Assembly (NCBI RefSeq): GCF_901000735.1
Contig: NC_081545.1
Coordinates: 30,303,968-30,367,967 of the forward strand
Source: Corylus avellana
Lineage: Eukaryota; Streptophyta; Magnoliopsida; Fagales; Betulaceae
Length of the DNA stretch: 64,000 nucleotides
Direction of reading: 5' to 3'
Shown: in pieces, positions 37,205 to 46,982 of the stretch
Layout: each line of letters starts with the position of its first letter
How positions within the stretch are numbered: position 1 is the stretch's first letter
Made by a program: the position numbers and the translations under genes
The notes under the pieces: model-generated
What the model was told of the DNA's origin: nothing
What the model saw: only the letters and a program-made list of their open reading frames with translations
Databases searched by the model: none

Positions 37205-38646
37205 TTGTTTGATACAAGTGGAAAGGAATAATTATACATGTTCATAAAATTAATGAAGATGAAATCTCAAACATCTTCACGTCTATTTTTTACACCAATT
37301 TCACATCGGTTAACTTTACATATTTTAAGTGGCTAACTTTGTTTCTTTTAAGTAGCTGGTATGAAAAACTGCACACTACTATTATATTATACTGATATGG
37401 TACTGCTAATCGAGCATCTCCAACAGTATTAGATATTTTACCTAATGAAAAAGTACAATTATTTACTTTAGCTGTTGTTTTTTCACTACACACTCTAACA
37501 GATTATCTATTTCATTTTATATTTGCTTTAAAATATTATTTATCATTATTTTTTTATTATATTATTGCCAACACTTTATTAAAGGGAAAAATAAATACAT
37601 ATATAGAAATAAACACATATGAGGAACATTCATCTCATATACATGTACTAACATATTGAGATAGTGGTGTGATATATAATATTCATTTGAAAAAAAAAAC
37701 ACTTAAAATCCGACAAATTAATTAATATAAAATGAATGTGATAACGGAGTGTAAAAAGTAACTAAAGTGTTGGATAGCCTTTTTATTTTTTAATTTTTAA
37801 TTTAATTAATTAATTAATTTTTTTTCTTTGTGTGTGTTTTGATTGAAAAATTGTTTTGAAGTATCATAAAAGTAAAAATAGTTTAAATTTTTTTTGTGAG
37901 GAAAATTATAATTAATGTTTTGATTTTTATTAATAGAAAGAAATAGAATGAATTAGCAAACTATTTTATAGAGCAATTGGATAATCTGAAAACTAAAGTG
38001 GGAAAAGATTGGGAAAGTCGTCATTCTCCGGGACAAAAGTCAAGCACCAATTGGTAGGCCAATTGGTGCACCGTCTTTCAATGCTGATATGGTTGTGGGC
38101 CATGCCCATGCGCAGTACATTTTGCAGGCAGGAAATCCAGCTCATCACGATTACCAAATAAATATTGATGCTTACTGCTTACGTTCCTTAAGTGAACCCA
38201 GAAAAGGAAAACAGAGGCTATTTTTTTATTTGTTTGTTTTGCTTTACAAAAAGATTCCCAACTGACGTGTCAATACCTTGTTGGCTCAATGTCAAGTTAC
38301 GGTTCTTTGTATTTGATACGTTCACGGTTCATCTACCAATTGTTCCAACTTCCATGGTTTTATTCCTCATTATTATCATTGAATATAAAATTGACATAAT
38401 CGTCGTCAACTTGCTGCATTTATATCAACAATGTTTAGAAAAATGAATTAGCGGTAACCAAACAATGTCGCCAGTGCACAGCACATATCTAACCGTGTGA
38501 TGTCACTCAATTCCTATAATACCTTACTTTTTATTTTAATAAATTTAAGACTTGAATTTAGGCCTATTCTATATTTAAGACTTTTATTAACATTTTCGTC
38601 ACGAATGATTGTGAAAATACAATTATACTCTTCAAACAATTTTTAA
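37205..38646. other. Intergenic, no gene seen
   Basis: GAGCATCTCCAACAG at 37412 is a motif found at the ends of many plant MITEs. A matching right end was not found. No coding frame recognised. Confidence 0.45.
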
Positions 38647-38782
38647 GAGTAATGATACAATGCACGCGGCGTGCGTGGCACGCCCACGCACGCTAGTGCA
38701 AATTTTTTTTTTTTTTTAAATAATAATAAAAAAAAATTTTGTGCTTGGCGTGCATCACCAGGCGTGCATTGTATCATTACTC
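38647..38782. repeat. Mutator-like hairpin MITE with perfect 9-bp TSD
   Basis: The perfect 21-bp terminal inverted repeat starts GAGTAATGATACAATGCACG. Exact flanking duplication AATTTTTAA at 38638-38646 and 38783-38791. The left arm holds a further GC hairpin (GCGTGCGTGGCACGCCCACGC). Confidence 0.88.
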
Positions 38783-38833
38783 AATTTTTAAATATTGCCT
38801 CGTACCACGTTAAATATAATGTTTTTTTTTTAG

Positions 38834-39195
38834 AGTTAATAACTTTTTTAGTACCTACATTTTAATGTTTTTATTTTTTTCCTCTTTAAGTTTTTTTAAA
38901 AACCAAATATAGTACCTTAGATTTAAAAAAAAAAAAACCGAATTACCACCTCCGTTTATCATATTATTCTATGGGGTGGCCGAACCACCCCCAGTTTAAC
39001 CTTAGGAGCCACCCCCAAGGCCAGTCTCGGGTGGCCGGCCACCCCCTGGGAGTGGCTTGGCCATCTCATAGAATATAAACGAAGATAGTGATTCGATCTT
39101 TTCCAAAATCTGAGATATTAGATTTGTCTTTTTTAAAACTTAAAAATAAAAAAATAAAAACATTAAAACCCAGATACCAAAAAAAGTATTAACCC
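38834..39195. repeat. Inverted-repeat element with GC-rich GGGGTGGCC core
   Basis: Ends AGTTAATAACTTTTTTAGTA and (inwards) GGGTTAATACTTTTTTTGGT pair over at least 40 bp. The core at 38973-39068 is GC-rich with GGGGTGGCCGAACCACCCCC and GGTGGCCGGCCACCCCC palindromes. Similar GC-rich cores recur at 44840-44997 and 57870-58170. Confidence 0.68.
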
Positions 39196-39904
39196 TTTTT
39201 TTTTTATTGTGAAAAATACCCATATATTGCATAATTTGTAAAAATATAACTTAATTCTCCAAGCTCCTCTCTTCAAGCTTTGAGCCACCAACTCCAATAT
39301 CTCTCTATACTATATGTGTCTTTACTCGAACTTTACACCATAATTTATCTTTCTTGTCATTTCCATCACATTATATATTTCTCTCAAAATTCTATTTCCT
39401 TTTTGTATTTTTATTGGGGAGGTATTAACCGTATGGTCCGTATTATATACCCTTTGTTAGAGAATGTGCCGGTTGGCTCCACCCACTTTGGTCGAGGTGG
39501 CTACAAGCCAATCTTTATCTTAGGGGCAGCTGGGAAATCTGGGATCACGGCCCAACAATGACTGGGTCATTACGGCTGGGCTGTGTCCAACACAACTATT
39601 TTTTTTTTTTTTGGATTTGTTAATTTTATTAGTATAAGCTTATCTACAAACCTATTTTTGACAAATGGGTTATAGAGGTCTCAAATTTATATCGAGCCTA
39701 AATTCATATCTTAAATCAATCAAATATTTAAATTGAGGTCTTTAAATAAAATAAAATAAACGAAAAATGGAAGGTTGGTGGCCTGATTTTCCAGACTTTT
39801 ATTGACGTATGGTTTTGCAATAGGCTTTTAACAAGGCCCAATGTGTTAATTAATAACCGATCCAATCAAAGATTGGCCCAAAAGCACATTACATTCTTCA
39901 CTCT
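39196..39904. other. Intergenic, no gene seen
   Basis: The plus frame 39280-39561 ends in a segment with normal codon composition (about 39420-39560), but I know no family that matches it. Confidence 0.4.
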
Positions 39905-40158
39905 GGCCTTGTTGATAAACTACATCCCATTTTCCCACACTATTCATCTCATTTTTTTAAAAAATCAATATCAAAACATTTTCATTTTTTTATATTACAT
40001 CATTCACTTTTTACAATTATTTAAATAAAAAAATCACTACAAAATAAATTTTTTTTACTTTTCAATACAATTGTTTTTACTTTTCTATACTAATTATTAC
40101 ACTCATTTTTTTCTCCTCAAATAGGGCATTGTAAAAGGCTTGTTTACCAAACAAGGCC
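39905..40158. repeat. Tourist-like MITE
   Basis: Ends GGCCTTGTTGATAAAC and (inwards) GGCCTTGTTTGGTAAAC. The interior shares ATCACTACAAAATAAA and the CATCATTCACTTTTTA phrase with 12116-12385. The target duplication is not clear. Confidence 0.65.
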
Positions 40159-40160
40159 AT

Positions 40161-40430
40161 ATATTGAGAGCATCCTTGAGATTGTATTAGAGAAACTTAA
40201 CTTTTAAGTCAAAAAAATACTTTTTAACTAAAGGTTTGTTTGGGATTACGTTTGAGAGACTTAAAAATGCTTTTAACACTCAAAATGCCATATATTGAGG
40301 GCATCCTTGAGATTGTATTCGATAAATGTAACTTTTAAGTCAAAAAAATGCTTTTTGACTAAGGGTTTGTTTGAGATTATGTTTGCGGGGCTTAAAAATG
40401 TTTTTAACACTCAAAAAGTCAATTTGAAGA
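40161..40430. repeat. Two tandem copies of a 130-bp unit
   Basis: ATATTGAGAGCATCCTTGAG at 40161 recurs as ATATTGAGGGCATCCTTGAG at 40292, and the units stay alignable through CTTAAAAATG(C/T)TTTTAACACTC. The second unit's GGTTTGTTTGAGATTATG pairs weakly with TTGAAATTGCGTTTGAG on the opposite strand near 40570-40590, so a decayed hairpin element may have been partly duplicated. Confidence 0.6.
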
Positions 40431-40625
40431 AAAACATACTCGTTTGGTAAAAAAATTAGGTTTTTAAGAGTCCAAAAAGCCTAAAAATAGACAAAAAAAA
40501 AACACTTTTAATAAAACTTAAAAATAAAGCTTTTACCCAAAAGCTCTTTTTGACTTAAAAGCTTTATTTCTCAAACGCAATTTCAAACAGACTCTAAACT
40601 TTTCTTGGATTAGAATCCTCTCTAT

Positions 40626-40748
40626 TTCATTTGAACTGAAAAATATTCAGTTAGTTATAATAGAAGGGTATTTTTGTCCTCTCACAAAGTGAAAAGATAA
40701 AAATATATCTTCAATAAAATTAACTGAATATTATCCAATTCAAATGAA
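40626..40748. repeat. Inverted-repeat MITE
   Basis: TTCATTTGAACTGAAAAATA and (inwards from the right) TTCATTTGAATTGGATAATA form arms of about 50 bp that both continue with TTCAGTTA. A half-copy lies near 13030-13115. Confidence 0.6.
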
Positions 40749-40947
40749 CTCGAGACTATCCTGTTCCGCTCTTTGTTTGGGACAGATTATTATAAAAATT
40801 TTAATTTAATAATAATTTTAAAAGTAAATGTCAATTTTGAAAGGATTAAAAAAAGACATGAGTCGCATACATTTTACATCATTACACTCAGGAGTCCCAT
40901 ACATTTTACATAATCTATCAAGCCATCTTATGCTCGAAGCTTGGAGC

Positions 40948-41594
40948 TCAGAGCTTGCTACTGATGTTGACGTTTCTAACTCTAGACGACTTCTGGGTTG
41001 CATCTTTTGGGACAACGACGGTGAGAACACCATTCTCCACCTGAGCCTTAATCTGATCCACCTTCACATTCTCCGGCAATTCAATTTCCCGAGAAAATCC
41101 TCCTTTTCCTGTGCCTCTCTCGGCTACATGCCAAACAGTGTCTTTTGCATGGGGCTCCTCTTTCCCACCTTCTCCTTTTATGTGCAAAATGTTACCATCC
41201 TCTATCTGCACCTTTATATCATCTTTGCTCAAACCTATTCACAGAAATTTGCTCAATCCAGAAAACCCATCAAAGACTACGCCAGAATCATCAAAAAGTT
41301 GCACAATTTTGAGAAACCCACAAAGGATTCCACTCTATTTTAATGTAAAAAACTAAAGAGGGAAATGGAGAGAGATTTGCTAAATTGCTAAAACAAGAAA
41401 ACTCAATTAGTAAAATTGGCAAGTCCAAAAGCATGCAAAACTTCCACTTGGTAATATTAATATATGAAATTAAACAAAAAGTACAGAACCGATCGATCAA
41501 CAAAACATCTCAATCCAATTGAGAGAGAGAGAGAGAGAGAGAATAGGTGGTACCTGGGACGTTGATCTTGAAGATGTGGGCAGTAGGAGATTCG

Positions 41595-41625
<31 letters not shown>

Positions 41626-41692
41626 ATTCTCGGAAGATTGGAGGGCTCCAGAAGAAGCGCCTAACAGGGTACCCAAAAACACCATCAGCCAT
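40948..41692 (-). CDS. HSP15.7: Peroxisomal small heat-shock protein (HSP15.7-like)
   Basis: ATP-independent holdase chaperone. Exons 41692-41554 and 41234-40948 join in frame (CCCAG|gtacca ... aatag|GTTTG), giving 141 residues. The N-terminus MADGVFGYPVRRFFW and the central LPENVKVDQIKAQVENGVLT / VVVPKD segments match, from memory, the Arabidopsis peroxisomal HSP15.7 (At5g37670). The alpha-crystallin domain covers roughly residues 35-133. The last three residues are SKL, a canonical PTS1 peroxisome-import signal. A VNI motif just before it fits the C-terminal I/V-x-I/V oligomer contact. The intron inside the domain start is 319 bp. Heat-shock elements lie upstream. The gene appears intact. 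Confidence 0.94.
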
Positions 41693-41753
41693 ATTGATCG
41701 TGATGTTAGCTTGCTCTCTAGCTCTCTAGCTCCCTCGAACTGTATGTTGTTTT

Positions 41754-41767
41754 GATATATATATAAA
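41754..41767 (-). promoter_or_regulatory. Probable TATA region of the sHSP gene
   Basis: On the minus strand the sequence reads TTTTTTATATATATATC, 62-75 bp upstream of the ATG and between the start codon and the heat-shock elements. Assigned by position and consensus. Confidence 0.5.
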
Positions 41768-41792
41768 AAATATATGGCGTTGGTTATTAATC

Positions 41793-41826
41793 TTCTAGAA
41801 GTGATCCGAGAGAATCCAGAAGGTTC
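41793..41826 (-). promoter_or_regulatory. Heat-shock elements of the sHSP gene
   Basis: Two sites about 100-135 bp upstream of the ATG match the paired GAA/TTC heat-shock factor consensus. One is TTCtaGAA at 41793-41800. The other is GAAggTTC at 41819-41826, with an imperfect third unit (ATC) at the correct 5-bp spacing on its left. Their place just above the TATA region fits HSF control. Binding is inferred. Confidence 0.65.
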
Positions 41827-44800
41827 TGTGGGGCTTATCCACTGTCTTTTTTTAAAAAAAAAATATTGTTTTTCCTTCTCCAACCTAGGAGCTTCGAGAG
41901 GATGATGATTGAGGAATCATACTCTACAGCCGGCACCACCGTCCCCAGTGTCTGTGTAGGTTTGATAAATCAGTTAAATTAATTCATATCTAATGCTTTA
42001 TATTATTGATAATTTAATTGATATGGTAGTAAACATTTGCTTTGAAATCATTAAGGACTTAAAAAAAAAAGAATAATGCTAATTTTTTCACAAGTCCAGC
42101 CTTATTCAAGAAAAAATCAATCCCTAATTTTCAATGTCACGTTATTTCAAAGTCGTATAACAGTTTATTAAATAACGGATGAATTCAAACCTAAAAAAGT
42201 AGACTAGTTAAATGGGTTGGGTTTCATTTGGGCTTGTCTAGTTGTTCATCGGGCCATAAAGCAGGTAATAATTGGCTCCAGTGTAGGTAAGGCAAAGCAA
42301 GGCTGGGCTTTAGGCAATACTCATGGGCCAACATAGGCCACGTGACAATCAGCCTGTGCCCTGCTCATTTGTAATGATTAGATTTTGGTTAGATTTGAGC
42401 GGATGTATTTTCTTCTTGAGCTGAACTCGGGCTGAAATTAAGATTTGAGACCGAAATTAACACCTAAAATAGTTAGTTGTATGTGATATATATTGATTAT
42501 CGAACGTTATCTTGGCTGTCGGGTTGAGGAGGATGTGATATGGCTTGATGTTCTCTACCCTCAGTGCTAAGGAATAAGAGCTATCTATGAATTGATTTGA
42601 ATCTGTTTAACGTAAATCTGCTGTTTAATTTGAAAATTAGTCATAGGTTAACAGATTTTGTTTGATTCTGGAATGTAATACGTTATTTTTTATACTTGTA
42701 ATCTCGTAACTTCGGCTATAGTTGCTTTAAAGCTTTTGCTCTGTATTATTTGAGCTTTATGTTCGTTTATCAATGAATGATACGATTCTTTAAAAAAAAA
42801 AAAATCCAAAATTTCAGTAAGGTGATCTCCCAGTGAATTACCAACATGACCCCACGATTTTCTTTCTGCCACCCGCAAAATGGTACAAGTACATCATCTT
42901 TTCTAGAGATTGGAGACAAGCTACCAAAAAAAATTAAACATGATTGATATTTTCAGCAAAAGAGATCGCTGAGAAGTCATAGTTGTATCACATCAATTGA
43001 ATTCTTATCATATTGAAAAGATAGCACTAAAGTGTTAGAGGATTGGGCTGTCCGGCTTTGAGTTTAATTAATGTAGGCTTTTTAATATGTGATGTTCAAA
43101 TTTTTAGCAATTTAAATAACAAATAATTACCAAAAATCCTTATCCATCTTACTGTGTGGGCTTTTGTCGAGCAATACTTGGGTTAGGTGGCTTAAGTTTA
43201 ACAAAACGATTTTGGTCCATGTGTCCCTAGGCCCAGGGGGAATGTGTTAGACAATTGGCCCATATACAATAAACAAAAGATGTAATGAGAAAAAGAGAAA
43301 ATAAAAAGAAATTTAACTTTCGACTACACTAATTATTATTTTTTTCTTATTTTTCCTTTTCACTTTTATATATATAATCTAATAAATAGTTGTTTATGAT
43401 CATAATCAATGTTGCATGATTTATAGTGTGTGAGTTGAGATCCTATGTGTAAAGCTCATGTGACATGACAATCTTAATTTGAAGGCTAGCTACTTAAAAG
43501 TTGATATAATTGCATTAAGAATGTGACATGGTTGAGAAAGTTGGTTGCATATATAGCTGTACAAGATTGTCAATGCTGGATATCAAATTGAAAAGATGGG
43601 GCGCCAAGTAAAGTTTGACAGAGTATTCAAGCACCACATATTTATTATATATGTGCATGCATGGTTATAATACATTACCACTTTTTCAAGGTTGTCTCTT
43701 TTTCAGGCCATGAATATCACTCTTTTGCTTCCTTTCCTGAAAGATCACAGTGTCTGCTACAAGAAACTTTCATTACAAACAAAGTTTTTCTTCTCTCTCT
43801 GTCTATGCGGTTCCTTAACTAGTAAGCTCTGCTTGGGATCCACCTGGTAGGCCAGTCGTGGCATATGCACCATGCATACAACTGTGCAGCTGTGGGGTGA
43901 AGAAAATCATAAGGCTATGGAAATTAAAAAAGAACAGCTAAAGCAAGAGATTTTACGCGGTTCGGCCTATGATCTATATTCTTATGTTAAAGCTTTAAGA
44001 GCAACATTTTACTTCTTATTCAAATGGAGATAATAGAAAATGGTAGATGGAGATGAAATCTCAGAAATAAAATCCCATATAGAATATATTCTGACATGAG
44101 GTTGCTGAATTGTATGGCTTAGTTTAGCATAAAGGTGTCGGTATGCAACCATGATTGGTTGCATCTATAACTTGTCAAGCCTCTTGGTAATATGTGCATT
44201 CGATCTAAATGTAGCTGCTTTCTCTAACTTTATTGTATGATCTTATTGCTCGTATTTAGCACTGCCAAAAGCTGTGGTAACGGGAGAGAAGATATACTAT
44301 GTGATTCTAATTGGCTTTTTAGAGTGAGAAGGAATGAGCTTTTTTCTTTTCTCTGCATTATGCCAACAGGTAATCCACTAATTAATGCTGGATTCCATTA
44401 TTTAATTATCTACTAAAGAAGAAAAAGATGGTGTATATATAACTGTGCTGAAACATTGCAGTATATTTTAGAGCAAAACAGCAGCCTTCGGTTGCTTGGT
44501 GGAGGCTAATTTGGTTTCCTCTTACAATTCTATGGTTGACTACCCACAATAGCCTTACAAGTTACAACAGGGCAACGGTTGCTTAGTTGGGGTTATAATA
44601 GAAATGTTGTGTGTATGTTTTGTAGAGAATCTAGTTTTAGTAAAAGAATTTGACGGGTTGTTCTAATTTTAAGGTCCGTTTGGTTTACGAAATGTGTATT
44701 CCATTAGAAAAATAAATATATATTACTGGGATTGTAGAAGAGGTTGGAACGGAATAATCATTGGAATTGAACCTAAATTACTAAAAAGCCCACATGATTT

Positions 44801-45639
44801 CTAATTTTTTCAAAACTCAAATTTTTAATAAAAAAAAAACGGTTGAAGGTGTGGTAGCTGACCACCCACAGCAGGCACTAGGGGTGGCGTGGTGCCAACC
44901 CTAGAGGACCTCAATGTGACCCTTTTGGGGTGGTGCGGCCACTCCTAGTGCCATCGGGGGTGGTTACCCCCGACGGCTCTTGGAGGGGTGATGATTGATC
45001 TATGCTTTAGTGCTTTGGTCTATTCCATGGTAATCATCTTTACTTTCCAAAGAAAAGATTCTTCAAAGTATTTTATGGGAAATTAGAGGTCGGGTTGCTT
45101 CAAAATGTAAATTTTTTTTTTGAATTAGAAAAATTTTTGAATTGCATGTGCAGGAGTTGGGGACTGCCACATAAAGAGTCCTAGTTAGATGAGATTGTTT
45201 TTGTTTGGTGTACATTGAGGGTACGTAAATTAAATAAGTAAATATTACAGATAACACAAATACAACATCATCAAGGCGAAACATCATCTGCAACTTTACA
45301 TAAAGAATATGCCATTTTTTCTTCTTCTTCATATTAGACAAAACAGCTTTGTTAAGTGGAAAAGAAAGTGGAATCCTATCCTCCTTTTGTACCCTCCTTT
45401 TTAACTAACTTTGTTTTTTTTTGGGTAAGTGACCCCATCTCACACATCTTTCCCCATCCTTCCTCTTCTTGGAAAGAAAATATAAATTAAGTTCAAGAAA
45501 AAGGAAAAGTAGACATCATTGAGCAAAAACAAAAGAGAGAAGGAAAAGGCCACCAAAAGCAAATCGATTGACCATCACTTGAGAAGCTTTGAGAGTACTT
45601 GAAAGCTGTGGCAGTAACTTTTGACAAACGTATAATAAT
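41827..45639. other. Intergenic, no gene seen
   Basis: A possible MITE fragment (AATAATGCTAAT ... TTATTAAATAACGG) lies at 42073-42180. A stretch ending in an A12 run at 42790-42803 looks like a retroposon 3' end. A GC-rich block is at 44840-44997 (separate entry). No frame shows a known domain. Confidence 0.45.
44840..44997. repeat. GC-rich GGGGTGGC block with inverted repeat
   Basis: GGCACTAGGGGTGG (near 44874) faces CCACTCCTAGTGCC (near 44939). GGGGTGGTTACCCCCGACG is a further short palindrome. The composition and words resemble the GC cores of 38834-39195 and 57773-58280, suggesting one repeat family. Confidence 0.5.
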
Positions 45640-46921
45640 TCATTTACCTGCATCAGAAGAAGTAACAAAAAACTGAATCTATGGAATCTGCAGCTTTTCC
45701 AGTACTTCAAATGCGAATGGAAATGATGGCTTGGAATATTAAACTGAAAGGTTAAAGTGAAGATTTTACCAGGTTCCCCCAACACCTTTCTCATGAATGT
45801 TAGGAAAATAATGAGCAGAGCCACTCCAGCTAATAATCCAATGATTATTGCGAATGTCTTCTCACCTTCACTACTAGATTTCTCTGTCAAAAAACAAAAA
45901 CGAGCCCAATCAATGTAATCAATTCATGATTATACTTGTATATTTCTTCCTTCCTTCATGGAATTAAATGTACCCTTTTTCCCAAAAGTTCAACATGGCT
46001 AAAGACTTTAAAGATCATATTCATCTAAAAAATAATACGACTTAAAAGTAGAACCAAAGCCACATTAATTTGACCAAGATGTTACACAATTAGCAAAGTT
46101 GATTAAACTGATCATCACCAAGCTAGAAATTAAAGATCTTTAGAAGTAGTGGTGAAAAAAAGGTTTTTACCATGATATTGATGGCCATTAGAGGAGTGAT
46201 CATCATGATCAGCACCACCGGTTTGATATCTTGCATAACACTTGGCCAAGAACATATCACCGTAGACGGCCCCGCCGCAATCGCTTTTCAACCGTTCGAT
46301 CGCGTAGGAAACACAATCTTGACACTCTCCCAAACTCAAATCTCCGACGCATTGAGCCACACCTTGAATCTGCCCCGAACCACCCACTCTGTATGGCCCA
46401 CCCGCGCCGGCCAACGAGGCCATCACCGCATCTCGACGGCTGATGGAATCCGTATCGTACCCGACGGACGATCCACATTTCTTCAACACCACAGTCTTGT
46501 CCTCCACCCCGAGAAAGGTGGCGTTGTCGTACTTGACGTAGCAGCCCTCAAGTTGCACCGCTCCGCCACATGTTTGAGAGCACAACACGCCGATTTGACT
46601 CACCGAGCGAGCGACGCACGTGGCGCAGTCCGGCATGGAGAGGTCGCCGCGGCATTGGTAGAGTCCGTAAACCACGTCTTGTGGGGTGGAGCCCATGATG
46701 GTGAAATTGTTGTAGGACGAGTAGGTAGCTGAGTTGACTAGGGAGGTGAGGAGCGAGTTGACGTTTGACTCGTAGGGTGAGTTTTGTGCATATTTCTCCT
46801 GAGTGCAGCCTCCAAAGACGAAGGAGTCTGTGGAAGAAGAGAGTACTGAAGGAATGGGAAGAGAAGAGAAAGAGACAAGGAAGGCGAGGAGCAGTGACAG
46901 GAACTGGCTGCTTCTTCCCAT
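45640..46921 (-). CDS. Plasmodesmata-located protein, PDLP7/8-like
   Basis: Type I membrane protein of plasmodesmata. Exons 46921-46171, 45883-45770 and a tiny 45647-45640 join in frame to give 290 residues. A signal peptide covers about residues 1-28. Two extracellular DUF26 domains follow, each with the C-x8-C-x2-C motif (CRGDLSMPDCATC and CVGDLSLGECQDC). After an acidic, His-rich linker there is one membrane helix (TFAIIIGLLAGVALLIIF) and a short cytosolic tail ending in Gly-Lys. The last exon is only 8 bp and supplies part of that Gly, the Lys and the stop. Short tails of this kind are typical of PDLPs, as opposed to cysteine-rich receptor kinases, which would continue into a kinase domain. 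Closest in memory: PDLP7 (At5g37660) and PDLP8. PDLPs help control callose and cell-to-cell movement. The exact member is inferred. Confidence 0.92.
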
Positions 46922-46970
46922 GTTTTCAATGGTTTCTCTTGAGAGAGAGAGAGAGATGAGGTTAATGGGT

Positions 46971-46982
46971 GTATAATATAAG
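46971..46982 (-). promoter_or_regulatory. Possible TATA box of the PDLP gene
   Basis: The minus strand reads CTTATATTATACACC about 50-60 bp upstream of the ATG, implying a short leader that also contains a (CT)n stretch. Consensus and position only. Confidence 0.35.

Noticed and set aside
39280..39561. 93-codon frame with a normal-looking C-terminal half
   Set aside because: No family recognised and no splice partners. The N-terminal half is AT-rich noise.
42510..42803. Possible LINE or processed transcript 3' end with A12 tail
   Set aside because: Apart from the A run and TTCGTTTATCAATGAATG-like sequence, no coding remnant or target duplication supports it.
46172..46732. 186-codon frame on the plus strand inside the PDLP gene
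   Set aside because: It is the antisense shadow of the GC-rich DUF26 exon. The minus strand gives a complete domain protein with correct splicing.
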